Below, in pieces: positions 1 through 14,800 of a stretch of 64,000 nucleotides of DNA. The notes beneath the pieces are model-generated. The model searched no databases. It saw nothing but the letters and a program-made list of their open reading frames with translations, and was not told the origin of the DNA. The stretch spans positions 1,607,377 through 1,671,376 of the forward strand of contig JAJEKV010000082.1 of NCBI GenBank assembly GCA_021234155.1. The letters run 5' to 3'. This stretch comes from Isoetes taiwanensis. Taxonomy: Eukaryota > Streptophyta > Lycopodiopsida > Isoetales > Isoetaceae. The position numbers and the translations under genes are program-made. Within the stretch, counting starts at the first letter, position 1, and every line of letters starts with the position of its first letter.

Positions 1-3000
1 TATTTAATTATGACTTTTCGTTGTTAGTGATCATAAAAGTTTTTCTCTTCACCCAAACCGCAAAACTTGTTTTCAAAATTCTCTAACAATTCTAGATTCC
101 ATTTCTAACAATCATGCCCTTGAAGATTATGAGCCATACAACACCTTGAATTATCTGCAAAGACCACGTGAATGCCATATATATAGCTTGATAAACCTTT
201 AACTGATGCTATTAATGCAAACTGTGGATATATACCAACTTATATATACATGCTACTTCCAACGCTTCATTACTGTGGTCCTTCTGACATATCAATCCAA
301 TTGCCTCCAAAATCGTTCTAACACAATATTGTTTCATTGTTTTTTCTCTTGTTTTGTACTCTCAGCATTCCCTGCACTTATTGAATTGCTAAGAACCTTA
401 TCATTTTTTAGAGTGATTTAGCCCTTTCATTCATCTTCTTTCTAGATATTCTACATATTTATTATTTGTTCAAGAATCTTGAGAGAGCAGGGAAATACCA
501 TTCCTGCTCATGCTCCGAAACCGTCTGGCTAAATTCAACAATCTGCATGCAGAGGCCAAGACAACCATAAGCAAATGTCGAGGACATTGAGAAAAAATGA
601 CGTGGTGAGAGAGTTTCATGCCACTTCAATAATGTGCGCTTGAAGAAGCGTGAAAGGAAATCAAGAGGTTGCGTATGGAATATTGCGCCCGAAGTTTGGG
701 CCAGATTCTGGACATTATTGGATATCCAAAAATAAAATGCCTGAACACCCCACCAAGGCAAATGTCCCAGAGTAAGACCTTATCTCAAAATCTTCTTAAT
801 TTTAATTTCAAAATACTTTGTATGGCATTTCTTCTTTTTATACCCGCATCCCCTTCTCGAAGTAGGTTTGAACTAGCTTCGGCAATGGTTTTGTTCCTGT
901 ATCGTGGGGAAGGTCATAAAGTGCCAAGTTAGAATGGTGGAAGCCCTTCACACGATTCCAAGAATATGTTATGTAGGCCATTTGTATTACATACTCTACC
1001 GATATTGAGATTTGTAATTTAAAAACAAAATGCATTTTTATGGTCGCGGACGATTTTGATCAGCAACTCCAACCCGAGGGATCTCACACAGCACCTCCGT
1101 GATAACAAGTGAGTGTCTAGAAGGGGGTTTTTCCGGGATGTTTTAGGGACTTAGATCTATTTGTTTTGAAGCTAAAATTTAAACAGCATCGGACCACTTT
1201 GTATCTGGTGAGGGACCTGCCATCCAAGGGTCGCTTTGATGTGCTAATATGTGGTACACAATTGTGGGTTTCTTTGTATTTTTGTACTTTTTTCCTTGTT
1301 TTATGCGTACCGCTTTGATGCATTTGATGAGCCATGGGGTATATCTAGAGCGTGACACGCTTTGAACTAATTTTGATGCCTGGCCATCCAATGGTTTAGG
1401 ATCCATATATCATATATTTCAAGTATTATACGTATTTTATTTTATCACCCCTCGCTTCTACATGCAAGGCTCCGAGAACCACTAAAATATGGTTATGGGC
1501 CTAATTTGCTTCGGTATCGTGGTTTTCCGTTAGTTCTTGCATCGGCTCGCTTTGTGGTTTCAATGACACCAAGTCCGCTGCTCCTGGATTTCCGGTCCGA
1601 TACGCGGGTTAATCTGGTCAATGCCCAACTCCCTTGTTAAGCCGCACTTAAATCCCGTGCATCTTGGCCGAGGCATTCATCCAACGCACCATCTCTTCCT
1701 CGGGTCATGCCGTCGATCTTACAGGCTTAATCTTCTGTGAACCGTTTGCGCCTACCGCGAGGCAGCTCGGCTAAAACACAGCCAGCGAATACCCAATAGC
1801 TTACCTTAAAGGCAAACATATCTATGCTCATCACGCCGTCTGAAAATTTCGCAGTGATATGCTCAGTGAAATCATTTGGCTAAGTGATGTATGGCAACCG
1901 TGGAGATATACATGAAGCAAATATGGTGTTTCAAACTCCAGCCAACTGAATGCCGGACAATTATGTTGCATCAGCCCGCCTATTGCTAATATGCCTGAAC
2001 TTTTCCAACAACGCAAATGGATAGTATCCCGCATGTAAGCCCTCAGATTTGGGGACCATTTTGATGGCATGCACGATTTGGGAGTCTTGCAAAAGGCAAG
2101 CTCTTCCGCCTGCCATTGCACTATACTTGACCTTATGAAATTGTCAAATGCAATCCCCAATATGTATAAGTAAAGTAAATTAGGTGTTCTGAATAATGAG
2201 AAAGCTTTTCGTGAATGCAAAATAAGAACATAGTTTCGCGAACTCAATGATTGTATTTTATTCGAACCGGGATGGCGTGAAAGCATTATCACATTTCAAT
2301 GCAATGTAAAATGAAAAGGCATAACGCCGCATTAAGGTAACCTATTCCAGCAGGAAGCATGCATTTCAAGAGGTATAACAAGGCAAACGATACACCCCCG
2401 CGGCATTAAAGTCCCGCCTTGATTCCGCATTGTTCTTGTGTTAACCGCCTTGTAACCGTAATACCATGATGGTCTGAAGAAGGTCACGTGACTTTGGATA
2501 AAATGCGTGGGAGTGAATCGGGTTTCGCTGAATTCAATCCTACCTACCGCTTTAAGCCCGGCAAGGCGAAACCCGGCGATTTCATATTTTACCCAGGCGT
2601 ATTGTCTTATGCCAAATAATGTCACCCCGCACGCGACGCCGGCATGTTCAATGCCCTGCCCGGGACAGCGGGATTCACGGAGGCGAAGCGTAAACCCTGA
2701 TCCGCATATGCCGTTGGAAAACGTTCGACGACCATGGCGGGAAATGCCGCGAGTATATATATATTACCTCCATTGGTGGCGTATACTACCCAAATCGAAT
2801 GAGACCGATCCTGAAAAGCTTCTTCCTCATCACCGGTATAAACAATTACCAACAACATTTTCCTAGGTTTCTTCCATAGATTTTAAGACAAGCACCGTGG
2901 CAATACGGCACGCACTCCATTGTGCTACCTTTACCACCCCTGGTCAAGCCGGCATGGCGATGAACGAAAAAGCAATATCCGCTATCTCTCGGTCCCAGAT

Positions 3001-6000
3001 GAAGTTTTCAATCCATTCATCATGTGGACAAGAGGCAAATCAGGAAGCCATTGTGTGTGTTGGACAAAACAGATCATGCCTTTGTCAGCCAGTTATTACT
3101 TTCTTTTCTAATTGGAGTACATGATGATAAGCTTTATGCCCCAATGGGATGGTCGGAGAAATGAGACTGCCCAGCAAACCCATGGACATATATATACATA
3201 CTTGGTTCCACTCTTTGTTGTGCTTCATATTTAAGCATTTCACAATAGGAAGCCTTCTCATTTCCAAGTAGCTCTTTCTAGCAAATTGGGGACTAAAAGC
3301 AAATAGCTCAATAATGGCCGCAAACATTCATTAGTTTTACTTTACTAAACTCGTTGTTCATGGTAGGTTAACCCAACTCAATAGCCCTCAAGCTATCTAT
3401 CGCCATTGAGCAGGGCTCAAGGGCCCAAAATTTTTAATATAGCACCAACACACAACTACCATTAACATTATTAACACAAACCATTGTGATTTAACAAATT
3501 TAAATTAAAATTCCCCTAAACCCCTTTGGCTGGGTGCATATTCACACCTGGGTTAATAGGGTAGCAGAGCCTCAAAATATATTTAAGCAATACATGTACA
3601 AAATTAAATGATCATTGGTACATTTCAAACTCTACCCAAACCCCGCCAACCCATTCGATTGGAATAAAGGGCAATATGCCCATCCTATTTCGCTGTTCCT
3701 AGAGTAACCCCCTGGTAATACAACCCAAACCAAAAGGGGTTTAAGGGATTTTAATTCTAAATTTGTTAAATGCAAATGGTCGCCAATGCTCTACCTGCAG
3801 TTGACTACTATGATAGATTGATTTACATAAATAAAGGGATCTTAATCAAAATGCCCGTGAATAAGACCGTGGACAATCACCACTCAAATTCTAAACAACA
3901 ATTTACCAAGGGACATTCAATAACGACGCCTCGAATATTTGTAGCGTATCTTCCACAATAGTCTTCCTTAAGAAGACAAACCTTGCTTGTTCGGGAAATA
4001 AATCACCCTTGAGACAATTGTTCAATAATAAGAACTTCTACTTGATCGTAATAAAGCTCACTCTTTTTATGCGCGATTTATTCCACATGTATTTAGTAAA
4101 GGACAGAGTTTCACCTTACTGGTTCATAGTCTAGATTGACATATACATTGATTCATAGCATAAATAGATGTCTTAGCGCCTACAACAAGCTTTGTAATAC
4201 CCTCGCCAATGTCTTTGCAACGGAGCTTTGATGCCTAAGGATATTGCAACAAAACCCTAAAGGACGCATAGATGCCTGTGTCACGTATCGGAATGACCCC
4301 CGTAAAGCCTCAAGTATAGCCAGGTGGTATTTTAAACATGCCGTAAATGCGTGATATAGTTCTTTAAACTATAAAAAACCTCGCGACGTAACCTTGTTTC
4401 TCGTGATGCATTAGTTGGATACCGGATCATCTATGTAATAAAGAGTTTGAATTACGCCGCCCCCACGAATCATGCTTTTAAAAGAAAAAGCTCTCCTATG
4501 TTTACCGTGAACTTTTGAATTCCTCGACATTCAACCCGTAGCAAAGAGGTTTGTAAACCAAAGCATGTTTAGGAACTTCTTATTCACATGCAAATTCCGC
4601 CAACAAATTAAACTATAATAAATGATGCCCGCATCTTACCAAACGCCGGCGATGGTTCTTTACACTCTGAAACTTAAAGTTTGAGGTCTCGCCACTATAG
4701 GAGGAAGGAGGGAAATTAGCATGAAAGTACATGTATATGCCACCAATCGTGACCGTGATTGCGCTGGTTCTGCTGACAAACGCATGGCGTAATATACTGT
4801 GGATCCTTGTTTGGCGAACCTGTGGAAATATATATATGAGGGATGCTATTCTACATTAGCTCCGAGGAAAACCATATACGCGCCTTCAGCTGAAAAACAA
4901 ATATGGTGGAAAACATAAGCCAAAACAAGATGAGAAAAGTTTATACTCAAGATATTACCCTGGCTTATTATTACAGAACCGATACTGCCTAGAAATTTTC
5001 AAAAATAGGTATCGATTGCACCGCCAAGTTATCCGCATTTGAGTAGACATTATTTCATAAGATTCCAAAACCCCATGCTCCCTGAGCCTCCCACTCAATG
5101 GATTTCATTAATATTACCAACCCAGTTTTTAAGGCAATACACAATGCGCCTATGAGGTAGAAAATAAATTTAGACCTTTTGAATAAACATCTGCTAGAGT
5201 GTACCCCAACCAGCAACCAAGTGATGCTCATCAAGCACCCGGATTTCGAACACGCTGAACTCAATCTCCAATCCAATTAAATTCAATCTACCATGCAAAG
5301 ATAAACCTAATTCTAAAATCGTTTTATTAACGGGCTCCCCGTAGGATGCCAAGCAAAACCTAGAGAAACAAATAACAACTTAATTTTCCGAGCAATACTT
5401 AACTTCTAAAGCTCGACAACAGAAAGCAATAACCGGTTCGCTAAGCATTATTGTTCTTCACCATCTACGCAAGAAACAAGGAAGCAACAACCATCCCAAA
5501 CCACCACGGCATCAGTATCTCGATGCCGCCAATGTTTCCCAAACGCCCAAATATCGCCATGCTACCAAAATGCCGATTTGAAATCCAAAGTCCTAAAATG
5601 CCCGATTTTGGACTCATCCCAAAAATATGTGTCTATATTTTTTACCAGCCTTTCCAATGACTCGGGATATAGAGTTATCAAAATCCAAATTCACCCAAAT
5701 GCTTCCACAGGACCTTCAACTGCGAACCTCAACAAACTTAATCAAGTCCCCAAGACCCGTAATCATTCCTTAAGTGACATCCCTTTGATACATCTGGCAC
5801 ATGAATCCTCTTTTCACAATGCACGGAGCACCCAACCAAAATCATGCCAACCCTGCCAATTTGAGGTTTCATTCTCCTGACTTTGAGACAGAATCAAATG
5901 TAATCTCACCAACAACATGGAGGCCCCCATAAAATAAAGAACGGTTGAGCCTTTCGAACTCAAATCTTTACCCCTTGTACCACGTAATATGCGAAAGACC

Positions 6001-9000
6001 TGAAAGCATTATTAGAATTTCGCTGCAAGAATCTAGAGCATCTAAGACACATTTCTACAAAATAATTTTCTCTCAAATTCATGAACCAATCATTTCCTCT
6101 TCAACATCTCTAATTTAATTCCAATGCTTTGATACATCTTTCCTTTGATGGCACCTCTATGCTTCAAATATATCCTTTCTGTGCCAAAATCAGTGGAATG
6201 ACTCGATAGCCTTACTTTTCAAATACCATTTAAATCTAAAATGCTTATCTCATCTAGAAATCACCAATATACTTTGTTATTCTTTCAATAGGCTGCCAAT
6301 CATCAGCCGCATCCACCCAATCTTTCTCAAAATCTAAACCCAGCATACAAATGCCTAAATGTCACCAAAATGTAATATGTAAACAACTTTAAATTCCTCC
6401 CAGCTCGATAGATATTATTAACAGACTATACCCTTTGAATACCAACATACAGGTTCAACACTTCACATAGCTGGATGCACAGCCCGTCACCCACCTGGGC
6501 TTATGTCGATATTCTCAAGCCCTAGCGTAACATGCCTCTTCGCTCTTTAGATAACGCCCCTGACTGCTTATTTCGAGAAATAGGTGCTTGGCAATTGAAG
6601 CGATATAAATTGGTTATAAAGCGCTACCAATGAATTACGTCATGTGGGTGATGCCCTTCAATCTAGCCGCCACTCCAGCTCGCGAATCAATCATAAATGT
6701 CGATCGCACTCAAAGGCAACCATTTTCAAGCGTCCGTTGCTTTGTTTATTAAGTGACAGTCGCGTCTCTCTCAGACGTTTCCTAAGTAGGATAACATGCC
6801 CAGCCCTCTTTGGTCGAATTCATCTAGATAAGTAGCATAAAGAATTAAGTTTCGAGTCACGCCAATGCACTTCATCCACCAATATGCCATTATCACCTTC
6901 AAACAAATTCTAATTATCAATAAATGCAGCAATCCCAGGCGCCACGGATAAGAGAATGGAGAAAGATCCATTAACCCTATGAATAAAATTCATATGGTAT
7001 TAACCTCGAGGTGCCTTTCAAAGGTAAGTGTGAATAAGTTAAGACGGAATAGATTTGACCAAATTATTAAGAATGATTCCTTCTTTTCCGACCCGAGGTA
7101 ATCGATTTTTTCCTGACAGCAACCGGCGATCATCGTGATATCACTCCTCGATAAACCTGGCGGCGATGTCCCTGGTTATAGAACCTTCCACCACAACGAT
7201 TTCGACATTTTCGATTCTCAACAGTATGCAAAGGTTCTACCGACATTGTCATGGTTAAACCCAACCACCCCGTCACTCACCCAAACCAAGGCTCCTTCCA
7301 TTACACTTTCTGAAGCCGTTTTATCCCTTGGTGTTCTATTTCAATTGTGTGGAGTCGACATAGTACCATAGGGGCAAGATCAATCCAGCAGTGTATGAAC
7401 TGCTTCCGCACGGCCCCAACATCTCTCGCTAAATTTACCATTTGCAAAAGATGTTTGAGCCCTCTTTTCCGGGTAGCCTTCCATGTTGTCGCTCCATTGA
7501 AAAATATTCTCGAAACAAAAATATATATGCCACACTTTGACAACCGATGCTATTACTCACTATTAATAATCGTTTCATTCTTTTCTAGAATGACAAGCAG
7601 TGTGCCCGAAGTGACAAGCAAACACAAACAATACAAGATTATTAGAAATGAGTAGTATCTATCAAAGATGCATCCATCGCATTTTCTACCATTTCGAACA
7701 AAACAAAAGTAGAACTACACAAAGATCCAATTAATTTTAACGTCGCAGTAACGCCTATGAAGTAGAAATGCATAGCATACCCTCGTTGATGATAGGAACC
7801 GCGAAGCATTGCAACATGAAAGATTCGATTTTGCTAACAAGAGTTGTTTATACTTGTTGTAAAATGATAGTTATCCGCCTCGCGAAAAATCGATATGTAA
7901 AAAATATAAGAATAGGGAAAACAGCAAAGGCTCATAAAGATCCGCTGTTTTAATTATTCCTCGGTCAAATGCACACAATAAACGCGACAGCGACGCATTT
8001 CAATGCAAACATAAAGCAGTCATACCATGTTGATGATAGAAAATTTCGCAGCAGAGCAGGCGCAATGGAAAAGAATGTTCTGATTTTGAACACAGTATTG
8101 ACTTCGAGAGCAGATGTAGCGTAGAAAGTATCAAAGAAAAAATTCCACTCCATATTGTTTCAAATAAACATCAAGCAGGTAAAACCACGCTTAGTGACGT
8201 ATCCCACGCCTTCATCATGTAGACGATCTCCATCTCCCTCGCCGTTGCTCCAAAACATCAAGAAAGAAAAACTAAAACCTACATAAAAACAGTTTTACCT
8301 AAAGGCAAAATAAAAAATTAGCCTACTATAAAGAGTCATTACCCAACCCCTGTTTACCAAAAAATCTCACTTAATAGCTTCTCGGTGGAAACCCAAAAAA
8401 TAAAAGAGGAAGGGATCCGGACTATTCTAAATGATAAGGTGTTTTTTTTAATATTTAACCGATACTTACAATGGTTCCTCTGGAATTAACTCGGCTTCTA
8501 AGCTTAAGAGACTTTACCCATCACCAAATAGAAGCAATAAAAGGGTGTGTCAAATTCTTCTTAATATATGCCTTAATTTGGAGTGCATCAAATTGTAAAT
8601 TTCTGAATGTCACCAGAGTTAGTTGCCAGCATTTGAATCAGGCTTAAACCAAACGTTCAGGTACCCCACTACAAAAATGCTAAATCAGCCAATAAATGCT
8701 TCTCATCGGAATTATAAAGAAATTTCTCACTTAACATGCACCTTTCGGGTTGTAACAAAACTGTATTTCTTCATGCGTAGGTTTCAAGGTGTAACCTGCG
8801 AATTTTAGATTATGCTTCTTTTGTAATTCTATTGTGGTTTTTTTTTCCCTTCAAGAGTAGGATTGCAAAATGGTAGCAAAGATAAGGGGCAGAGAATGCG
8901 TATCAAAGATCTCGAAGGTGTATCCGACTCAATTTGCAAATTTGGTTATGCAAACAAAGAAAATCATGAAGAGGCTTACAGTTGCACAATGCATCTAGTC

Positions 9001-9530
9001 TACGCCTCCAAGCATTGCATCCTAACTGCCAGAGGTATGTAATGGCAAAGAAATTTTGGATCAAGAGCTTCAATCATTCTTTTGAATCAAAGATTGGAAC
9101 GAATGGGCAAGCTTAAGTAGGGTATGTTTCACAAATTTGAGAGCAAGCAGCGAAAAAGCTCTAATAGTAGCCACAAATTAGCGCTTAAACATGCTCCATC
9201 ATGGTTGTAGGAAAGAATGGTGCCTCAAACAAAAGGATTGGCATAAAAATATTAGGCTTGCAACCAAGAAATATTAGGTCTCATTGGCCAAAAGAAGGTG
9301 AATGATTATGGTAGGTAGGCAATTGTGGGCTCTGGAGGAAGGAAACCAAGAAGAAATAGAATAGATGAGAAAATGAAAGAAAAAGTTCGATTGTAATGGT
9401 GCATATGGAAGTTTCACCCAATGTGAGGATCTCGAGGGAAAAGAACTGGCAATTCGCTACCTTGATATTCCTCGTATATGAAGGTTAAGAACTCTTTTTA
9501 ATTTTATGCTTTTGTGCTCTCTTACTTCAT
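1..9530. other. Stretch with no recognisable gene
   Basis: Mostly AT-rich sequence with only short open frames (up to about 150 codons), none of which gave a family motif I recognise. Two slightly more GC-rich pieces (about 1,530-2,120 and 2,500-3,130) have overlapping open frames on both strands and could be worn transposable-element sequence. I could not place a reverse transcriptase, integrase or protease motif in them. No tandem repeat, tRNA or rRNA was seen. Confidence 0.5.
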
Positions 9531-10460
9531 CCCATCGATCCAGACATCGGATCGCCATTCTAGAATGAGGCGAAAGCATGCATGTCTTGCATGTATGCAT
9601 GCATCGTGACGCCTTTTCTCGGGTTGGGAGTTCGCTATTTTAGGCGCGGGTTATGCATCAACGGCCTCCCATCTACGCTTCCCTCTTCTCTCTCAAGAAG
9701 ACCTTATTCTTTCTTTGATTCCAAAAGTGGAGGGGCCCTCGCTGCGGTTTGGCTAATTTGCGTTTCTTTTCATGCCGGGCATGTTCCTTCCCTTGGCTCT
9801 TCTTTTTACCTTCATCCCCGCGGACCTTCGCCCCGATCCCAGCTTTGTTAAGGAAGTCCTTTGGTATTCTGGCTCGTTGGTTTCATCGCAGAAGCCCCAT
9901 TCTAGATCCCATCATCCGGTGACATCTGGACGCTTATTCTAGAATGTAGCGTTTAACATGCATGTCTTCAGATGCATGCATACGCGCATACGCCTTTTTC
10001 CGTTGGGAGTTCAAGATTTTAGGCCGCGCTCGCAGATCAACGCCTCTACTCCGCTTTCCTCTCTCGCCAGCATCTTATTCTTTTCTTTTGACCCACCCTC
10101 CCCTCTTTGTTTATTGTATTTTGTCGCCTGGCACGCTGCGGACTGTGCCCTCTATTTGAAGAGGTTTTTGTTTTATTGTCGCTGCACGTAGGATCAGCCC
10201 CTCCACTCGAGGTTTGTTTGTCACATTTTTGTGTTGGTGATGTGCGTACAAAAGTTGGCGAGCCGCATCCGCTTCGATTCCATTCAGCGGGTTTTGGGAG
10301 CCGCATTTCTCCGCTTTACGCTTTGTCCAGTTCTCGGCCGGGCGCTTCTATCACTAGGGTTTTTCCTCGAAAACCCAAAGGGCTGGGTTTTTAATCCCTG
10401 ATGCTTTCTACAGATACGCCACGCTTGTTGGTTTCATGCAGCCCCATTCTAGATACATAG
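9530..10460. repeat. Diverged direct duplication of a C/T-rich unit
   Basis: Two neighbouring copies share a sequence order: a 'catc.gga' lead, the motif CATTCTAGAATG (9,557) or TTATTCTAGAATG (9,934), CATGCATGTCTT, a run of ATGCATGCAT-type palindromes, 'acgcctttt', 'gttgggagttc', 'attttagg', 'cagatcaacgcctc', then C/T-rich DNA. Copy A is about 9,530-9,910 and copy B about 9,911-10,460. Both copies end in a matching block: 'gttggtttcatcgcagaagccccattctagat' shows up at about 9,880 and a slightly shorter form at about 10,428. Copy B is about 170 bases longer. No coding function is apparent. The units could be old LTRs, a satellite seed or a duplicated promoter; I cannot tell which. Confidence 0.7.
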
Positions 10461-13400
10461 ATTTCGTTGTCATTGTTTTAAGTTTACATGCTCTTTTTTT
10501 ACATGCATAAGCAAAGAAGTGTAATGTGTGGTACTATCCATGACTTTGGTGCGTATAGAGTCTTGGTGTATGGAATAAACTCAAATATGTATACATCAGA
10601 CACCCATCCATTTGTACCAACTAACATTTATGTCGCTTGATAGCAGCATTGTAGCATTTCTATGCACCATCACACTCACTTGTACAAGTCTTAAAGGTAA
10701 GATGACATCATAGGTACATGCATGAACATGAATTTCCAAATGTATATGAACAATGTACGCTTAGTGATCATCCTTCATGATATCACGTACATTCATGAAC
10801 ATGAATTTGCACATGCACATGAAAAACATAATGTAATTTGATTATCATCCTTTATGACATGTGATACAATTTTACATGAGTTCACATATATAGTTCTTAG
10901 ACAATTTAATCTATATTTCCTTTTCCTTCACTAAACTATACATGGCATTCAAGGACATGAGCAAATGGATTTGTTCGTAAGAGCTTAAATGTATCGAGAT
11001 CAGAAGTTGCACGAGAACACTCTGTACTGTTCTGGCCTCGCATGATAAGTTGCTCGTGCCATGGTAAGGGGAAGCATGATGCGTAGTCCGCTAAGGCAAA
11101 TACCGCTCTATATGATGAGCAACTTAAAGAAAAATGTCTACTCAATAAATGGTGCTACTAATACCTTGAGCATCCTTGAAGAGGAAATTCCCACCATCAA
11201 AAAGTGGCCTATCCACATAGCCGCTTTTGGGAGGTCAAGGAGGAAATTATTGAGGAATGCCATATACGCAAGACATTCTCGTGACATTAGCCTACATCCT
11301 ATAATGGCTATTGACAAGTTAAATAATCCTATGGTAATGACTAGATCACTTTCTTTGTTTATGTCCTCGGCTATGCGGATAAATGCAATGGGAAAAGTTG
11401 TGAAATCCGCCTCCATGCTGGTACTGATATCAAAGTTTTGTTTCCAACATATGCGTACATCTAATGAAGAAGAAGAACAGACCAAGATGCATCATAATAG
11501 AAATTTTGACACACCTACCAAAGACTTCGGGACCACTTTTCTATTTAGAGTTTTTTGGATCACTTATTGTCCCAACTCGAGCAAGATGGAAATCGCTACG
11601 CTACTGAGAATGGCGGGGGTACAGCTTCATCCATGCCCGCCCTCGCCAGTGTCGCTAAGGTATTGTGTCTTCTATGATTATCCTCGACCTAGGTGGAAGG
11701 GAAGCAATAATTACAAATTATTCCCCGCCGACTACCAAAATGTTGGGGTGTCTATGAGTACCCCTTTCCTCAACGGGCCCCTTCCCCGCCTTTTATGCCT
11801 TCCATCCGTGCGTTTGTTAACACGTTTAATCCTTCTTAGTTCTCATGAGCTCATCCGATTCAAAGACTGCTTTGATCTAATTAAGACTTGCTTCTGGCTC
11901 ATTCGTATGGCGATTACCTCTCACATACCGAGAACGACTTCGCCGCTTTCCAATATACTTCGGGAGCTTCATTACAACTGACCGCTAATTTATGGTCCTC
12001 ACCGGGTGATCAAAGGCAGAGAAATGCTTCGCCATTGGAAGGCTATTGCTGTCGGGTTCGGAGGAGAGGGGAAGTATATATCAAGGTCGACACCTATACA
12101 CCTACGCATACGAGAAAAGAAAAGATAAGATCTCGACGTAATTTCCCCGAAATTGCGGCTAATTGTGAGTTTCATTACATTCAGGTTAATCCACATTCAT
12201 TATATTTTGGAAGAAATCAACTAATTGGGTTTCCGTATCCTCGTGGCTCAGGATTCGATGTAGCCGGACTCGAACCATCGAAGTCTTATCACAAGCACCG
12301 TTTATTATGATATTGATCCTTGCTTTTTGAAGGTCAAAAACGTATGCAACATGAAAGGAGAATTTGGTTCTTAAAATATGAGTATTATCCTGAAGGCAAA
12401 ATTGTGGATCTTACCATTGTTCCCATTATCATGCCTAGTTCCTTAATGGATTCCAGCTTCTATTTCTGCCAAGCCAAATTGTCGCAGAACTTTTCGCTTT
12501 GGAAGGAGAAAGGTGGAGTCTGTGGAGAAAGGTGGAGTTCCAGGGAGTAAATGTACCCATCGATATGTTTATTACGCTGTTTAAGAATGTCGAGAATGTC
12601 AAGAAGACTTCAAAAAAGCCACGTAAGTGATTGCCGCTTGTTTCGGATGACATTTTATGTGATGAATGGTCATCCCGCCCGCATGAAGGAGTTGGAGAAG
12701 GTACAAGGCGTGATAAAGAAAGAAAGCTGCTCGAGTCCGTGCATTGTATTCAAAGCAAACTTACATTACCTTCAAATACGAGATGGAGGAAGTAAAAGAA
12801 GGGAGCGATGGACGGGTTTCAAAGGGAACAAGACGATAGCCGATGGTACCCATTCTGCCATTGACATTTTCAAGCATCTCAAAAGTGGTCAATTGTTTAA
12901 AACCTTAAAAGTCAAGAAGCATGGTCTTTATTTGATGTAAGAATTATTTTGGAATCGTAATCGTGACTTAAATCGCCTTCCATTTTTTGGTGGATGGTGT
13001 CAAGGTAGGGAAAACGTAGGGAAAGAGTTGTATTAAAAGCTCAGATGCCTCCCTCACAGACTTTCTTTAAGTGTCAGCTTAAACAAATAAATAACACGGT
13101 GTTACCGGGTTCAAATCCTTAAGCGGTTTGCCAATAACTTATATCCTTTTTGCAGTTAGTAGACCGGGCCACCGCGCAAACACATGTGGAGTTCGTAGTC
13201 TGTTGTATTTTCGCGACCGCGGGCTACTCGCGTAGTATGTTTTGCGCTTTTAACATACCTACTTTTTCGGTAATAACGACCGCGGCTACTCGCATAATAA
13301 TCTTTATTGTTGGTACTTCGCTGCTGAGATGGTTCTTCTGCGACCGTACAATGGCGACATATTTCGGCCAGACACTTAAGACATTTTAGTTTCTCGCTAC

Positions 13401-14800
13401 TGGCCACCGTTGGTGCACTTACTTTTAGGTGGATCAGGTTTTATTGCACTAAAGGAGGCTACAATTCTCGCTAAATGTCAAAACGCGTGTCGAGAAAGCT
13501 TGGGAACGGGGCCTGTGCATGGTATGACCGTGATCGCCGTGAAGGAGCAGAGTATCTACTGGCCACACCCGTGATGAGTTCGCCAATGTACCGGTTCCCA
13601 GACTTTAATCGTGAGTCTGCTGCTGTCAACTCTAATCAGATATAATCTCCGAGGCTAACAAACATATTGACGTATGGTCAAAAGACATCTCGAGTTTCAT
13701 GGTCAGTAAGGTGAATCGGGTTACCCTTCTCCCTCGCCGATCGAAGATTGTATTGAGTCTAAAGTCCTTCAAGCTTTTTCCCAAAGGTGACCAAGATAAG
13801 GTTCAAGGTCGCTCAAGAGACCGTCACCGACTTATGTGGAGAAGGATGGAAGGATAATTTATATCCGCTTGACATCATGTCGCTACTTACACGACATATA
13901 CCTGCCCACCAACGATAGAGAAGAACCATGGCAGCATATTAACCTCACCACCGTAGAGGAGGTATTTGATGCGAGAAAGAGAAGGAACCGTGGAAAAGCT
14001 CGAACAGGACGAGGATGAAGACGAGACGAAAGCATGAAGAGAATCTTGATAGATGGGGTGTCACTGGGCTTCTGCCGCTTAACATAGGAGGGAAGGACTA
14101 TCTTCTTCTCCACGATATATCTTCCATTACTGGTTTGAGGGAAGATGAGGTCCTTGGACAAATCTATGTTGTTGTTGGTCTAGACGTACTTCATTGACTT
14201 CGAGCCGGCGTTTAGGGACTCCTCGTGACGTATCTCTTTAACCTATGATGGAACTTCAATAGCTCCCGAATGCTTTGATAGAGTTCTGAGATGGGCGTAA
14301 ATGGGCTTGAAGGAAGTCTCGGCAAAGTTCGAGGCGAAGTACATCAAGCTAAAAGATAGTGCAAAACAAGTATCAAAGAGCTTAATCAAGCTTTTCGCTG
14401 TCACCCATCAACATTTCTACCAAAGGGGTTATTGCATATGATGAAGTGGGAGGTAAGCTACCATAGCTGCTATTTTGTTAAGTGCCTAAGAACGACACAT
14501 ATTATGCTAGAGATTTTTGTGGACGATTTTTATGCTGCATATGACAGAAGCCCTCGGCAGAGATGTAAGACGCCCACTATATGGGCTATCTTATAAGGGA
14601 TAGATCGTTGTGTTCCATTCTAAGTACGTTCATATGGACTTAAGAGGTCTTGAAACTCAAGGCCCTCTCGTTGATTGGTAATCACACCCCATTATCTCAC
14701 TCGATCGAAAGTAGTGGTCATAGGAGAGATATCGCCACGCATATTTTTGGTGGCTTTAGTATGTATTCTATGGTCAGCCAAGAGCTACATTGGCCTTGTC
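10461..14800. other. Unrecognised region with coding-like stretches
   Basis: The longest open frame of the whole window lies here on the plus strand (11,061-11,981, 306 codons), but the antisense frame 11,138-11,485 is also open and neither resembles a family I know. Plus-strand frames at 12,320-12,940 are lysine-rich and read in neighbouring frames as if one protein had been broken by small indels. The stretch 13,836-14,197 behaves the same way. These may be remains of a retroelement polyprotein, but I could not see a protease, reverse transcriptase or integrase motif. The rest is intergenic. Confidence 0.35.

Noticed and set aside
11061-11981. 306-codon plus-strand frame, the longest in the window, as a gene
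   Set aside because: No recognised domain, antisense frame also open, and no splice or promoter context; kept only as a coding-like stretch within a regional note.
13100-13128. GGGTTCAAATCC resembling a tRNA T-arm
   Set aside because: No pairing T stem, acceptor stem or anticodon arm could be built around it.
13156-13407. Possible CCHC zinc knuckle (KCLKC..CRHC) of a retroelement gag on the minus strand
   Set aside because: The spacing does not fit CX2CX4HX4C without adding indels, and no other gag or pol motif adjoins it.
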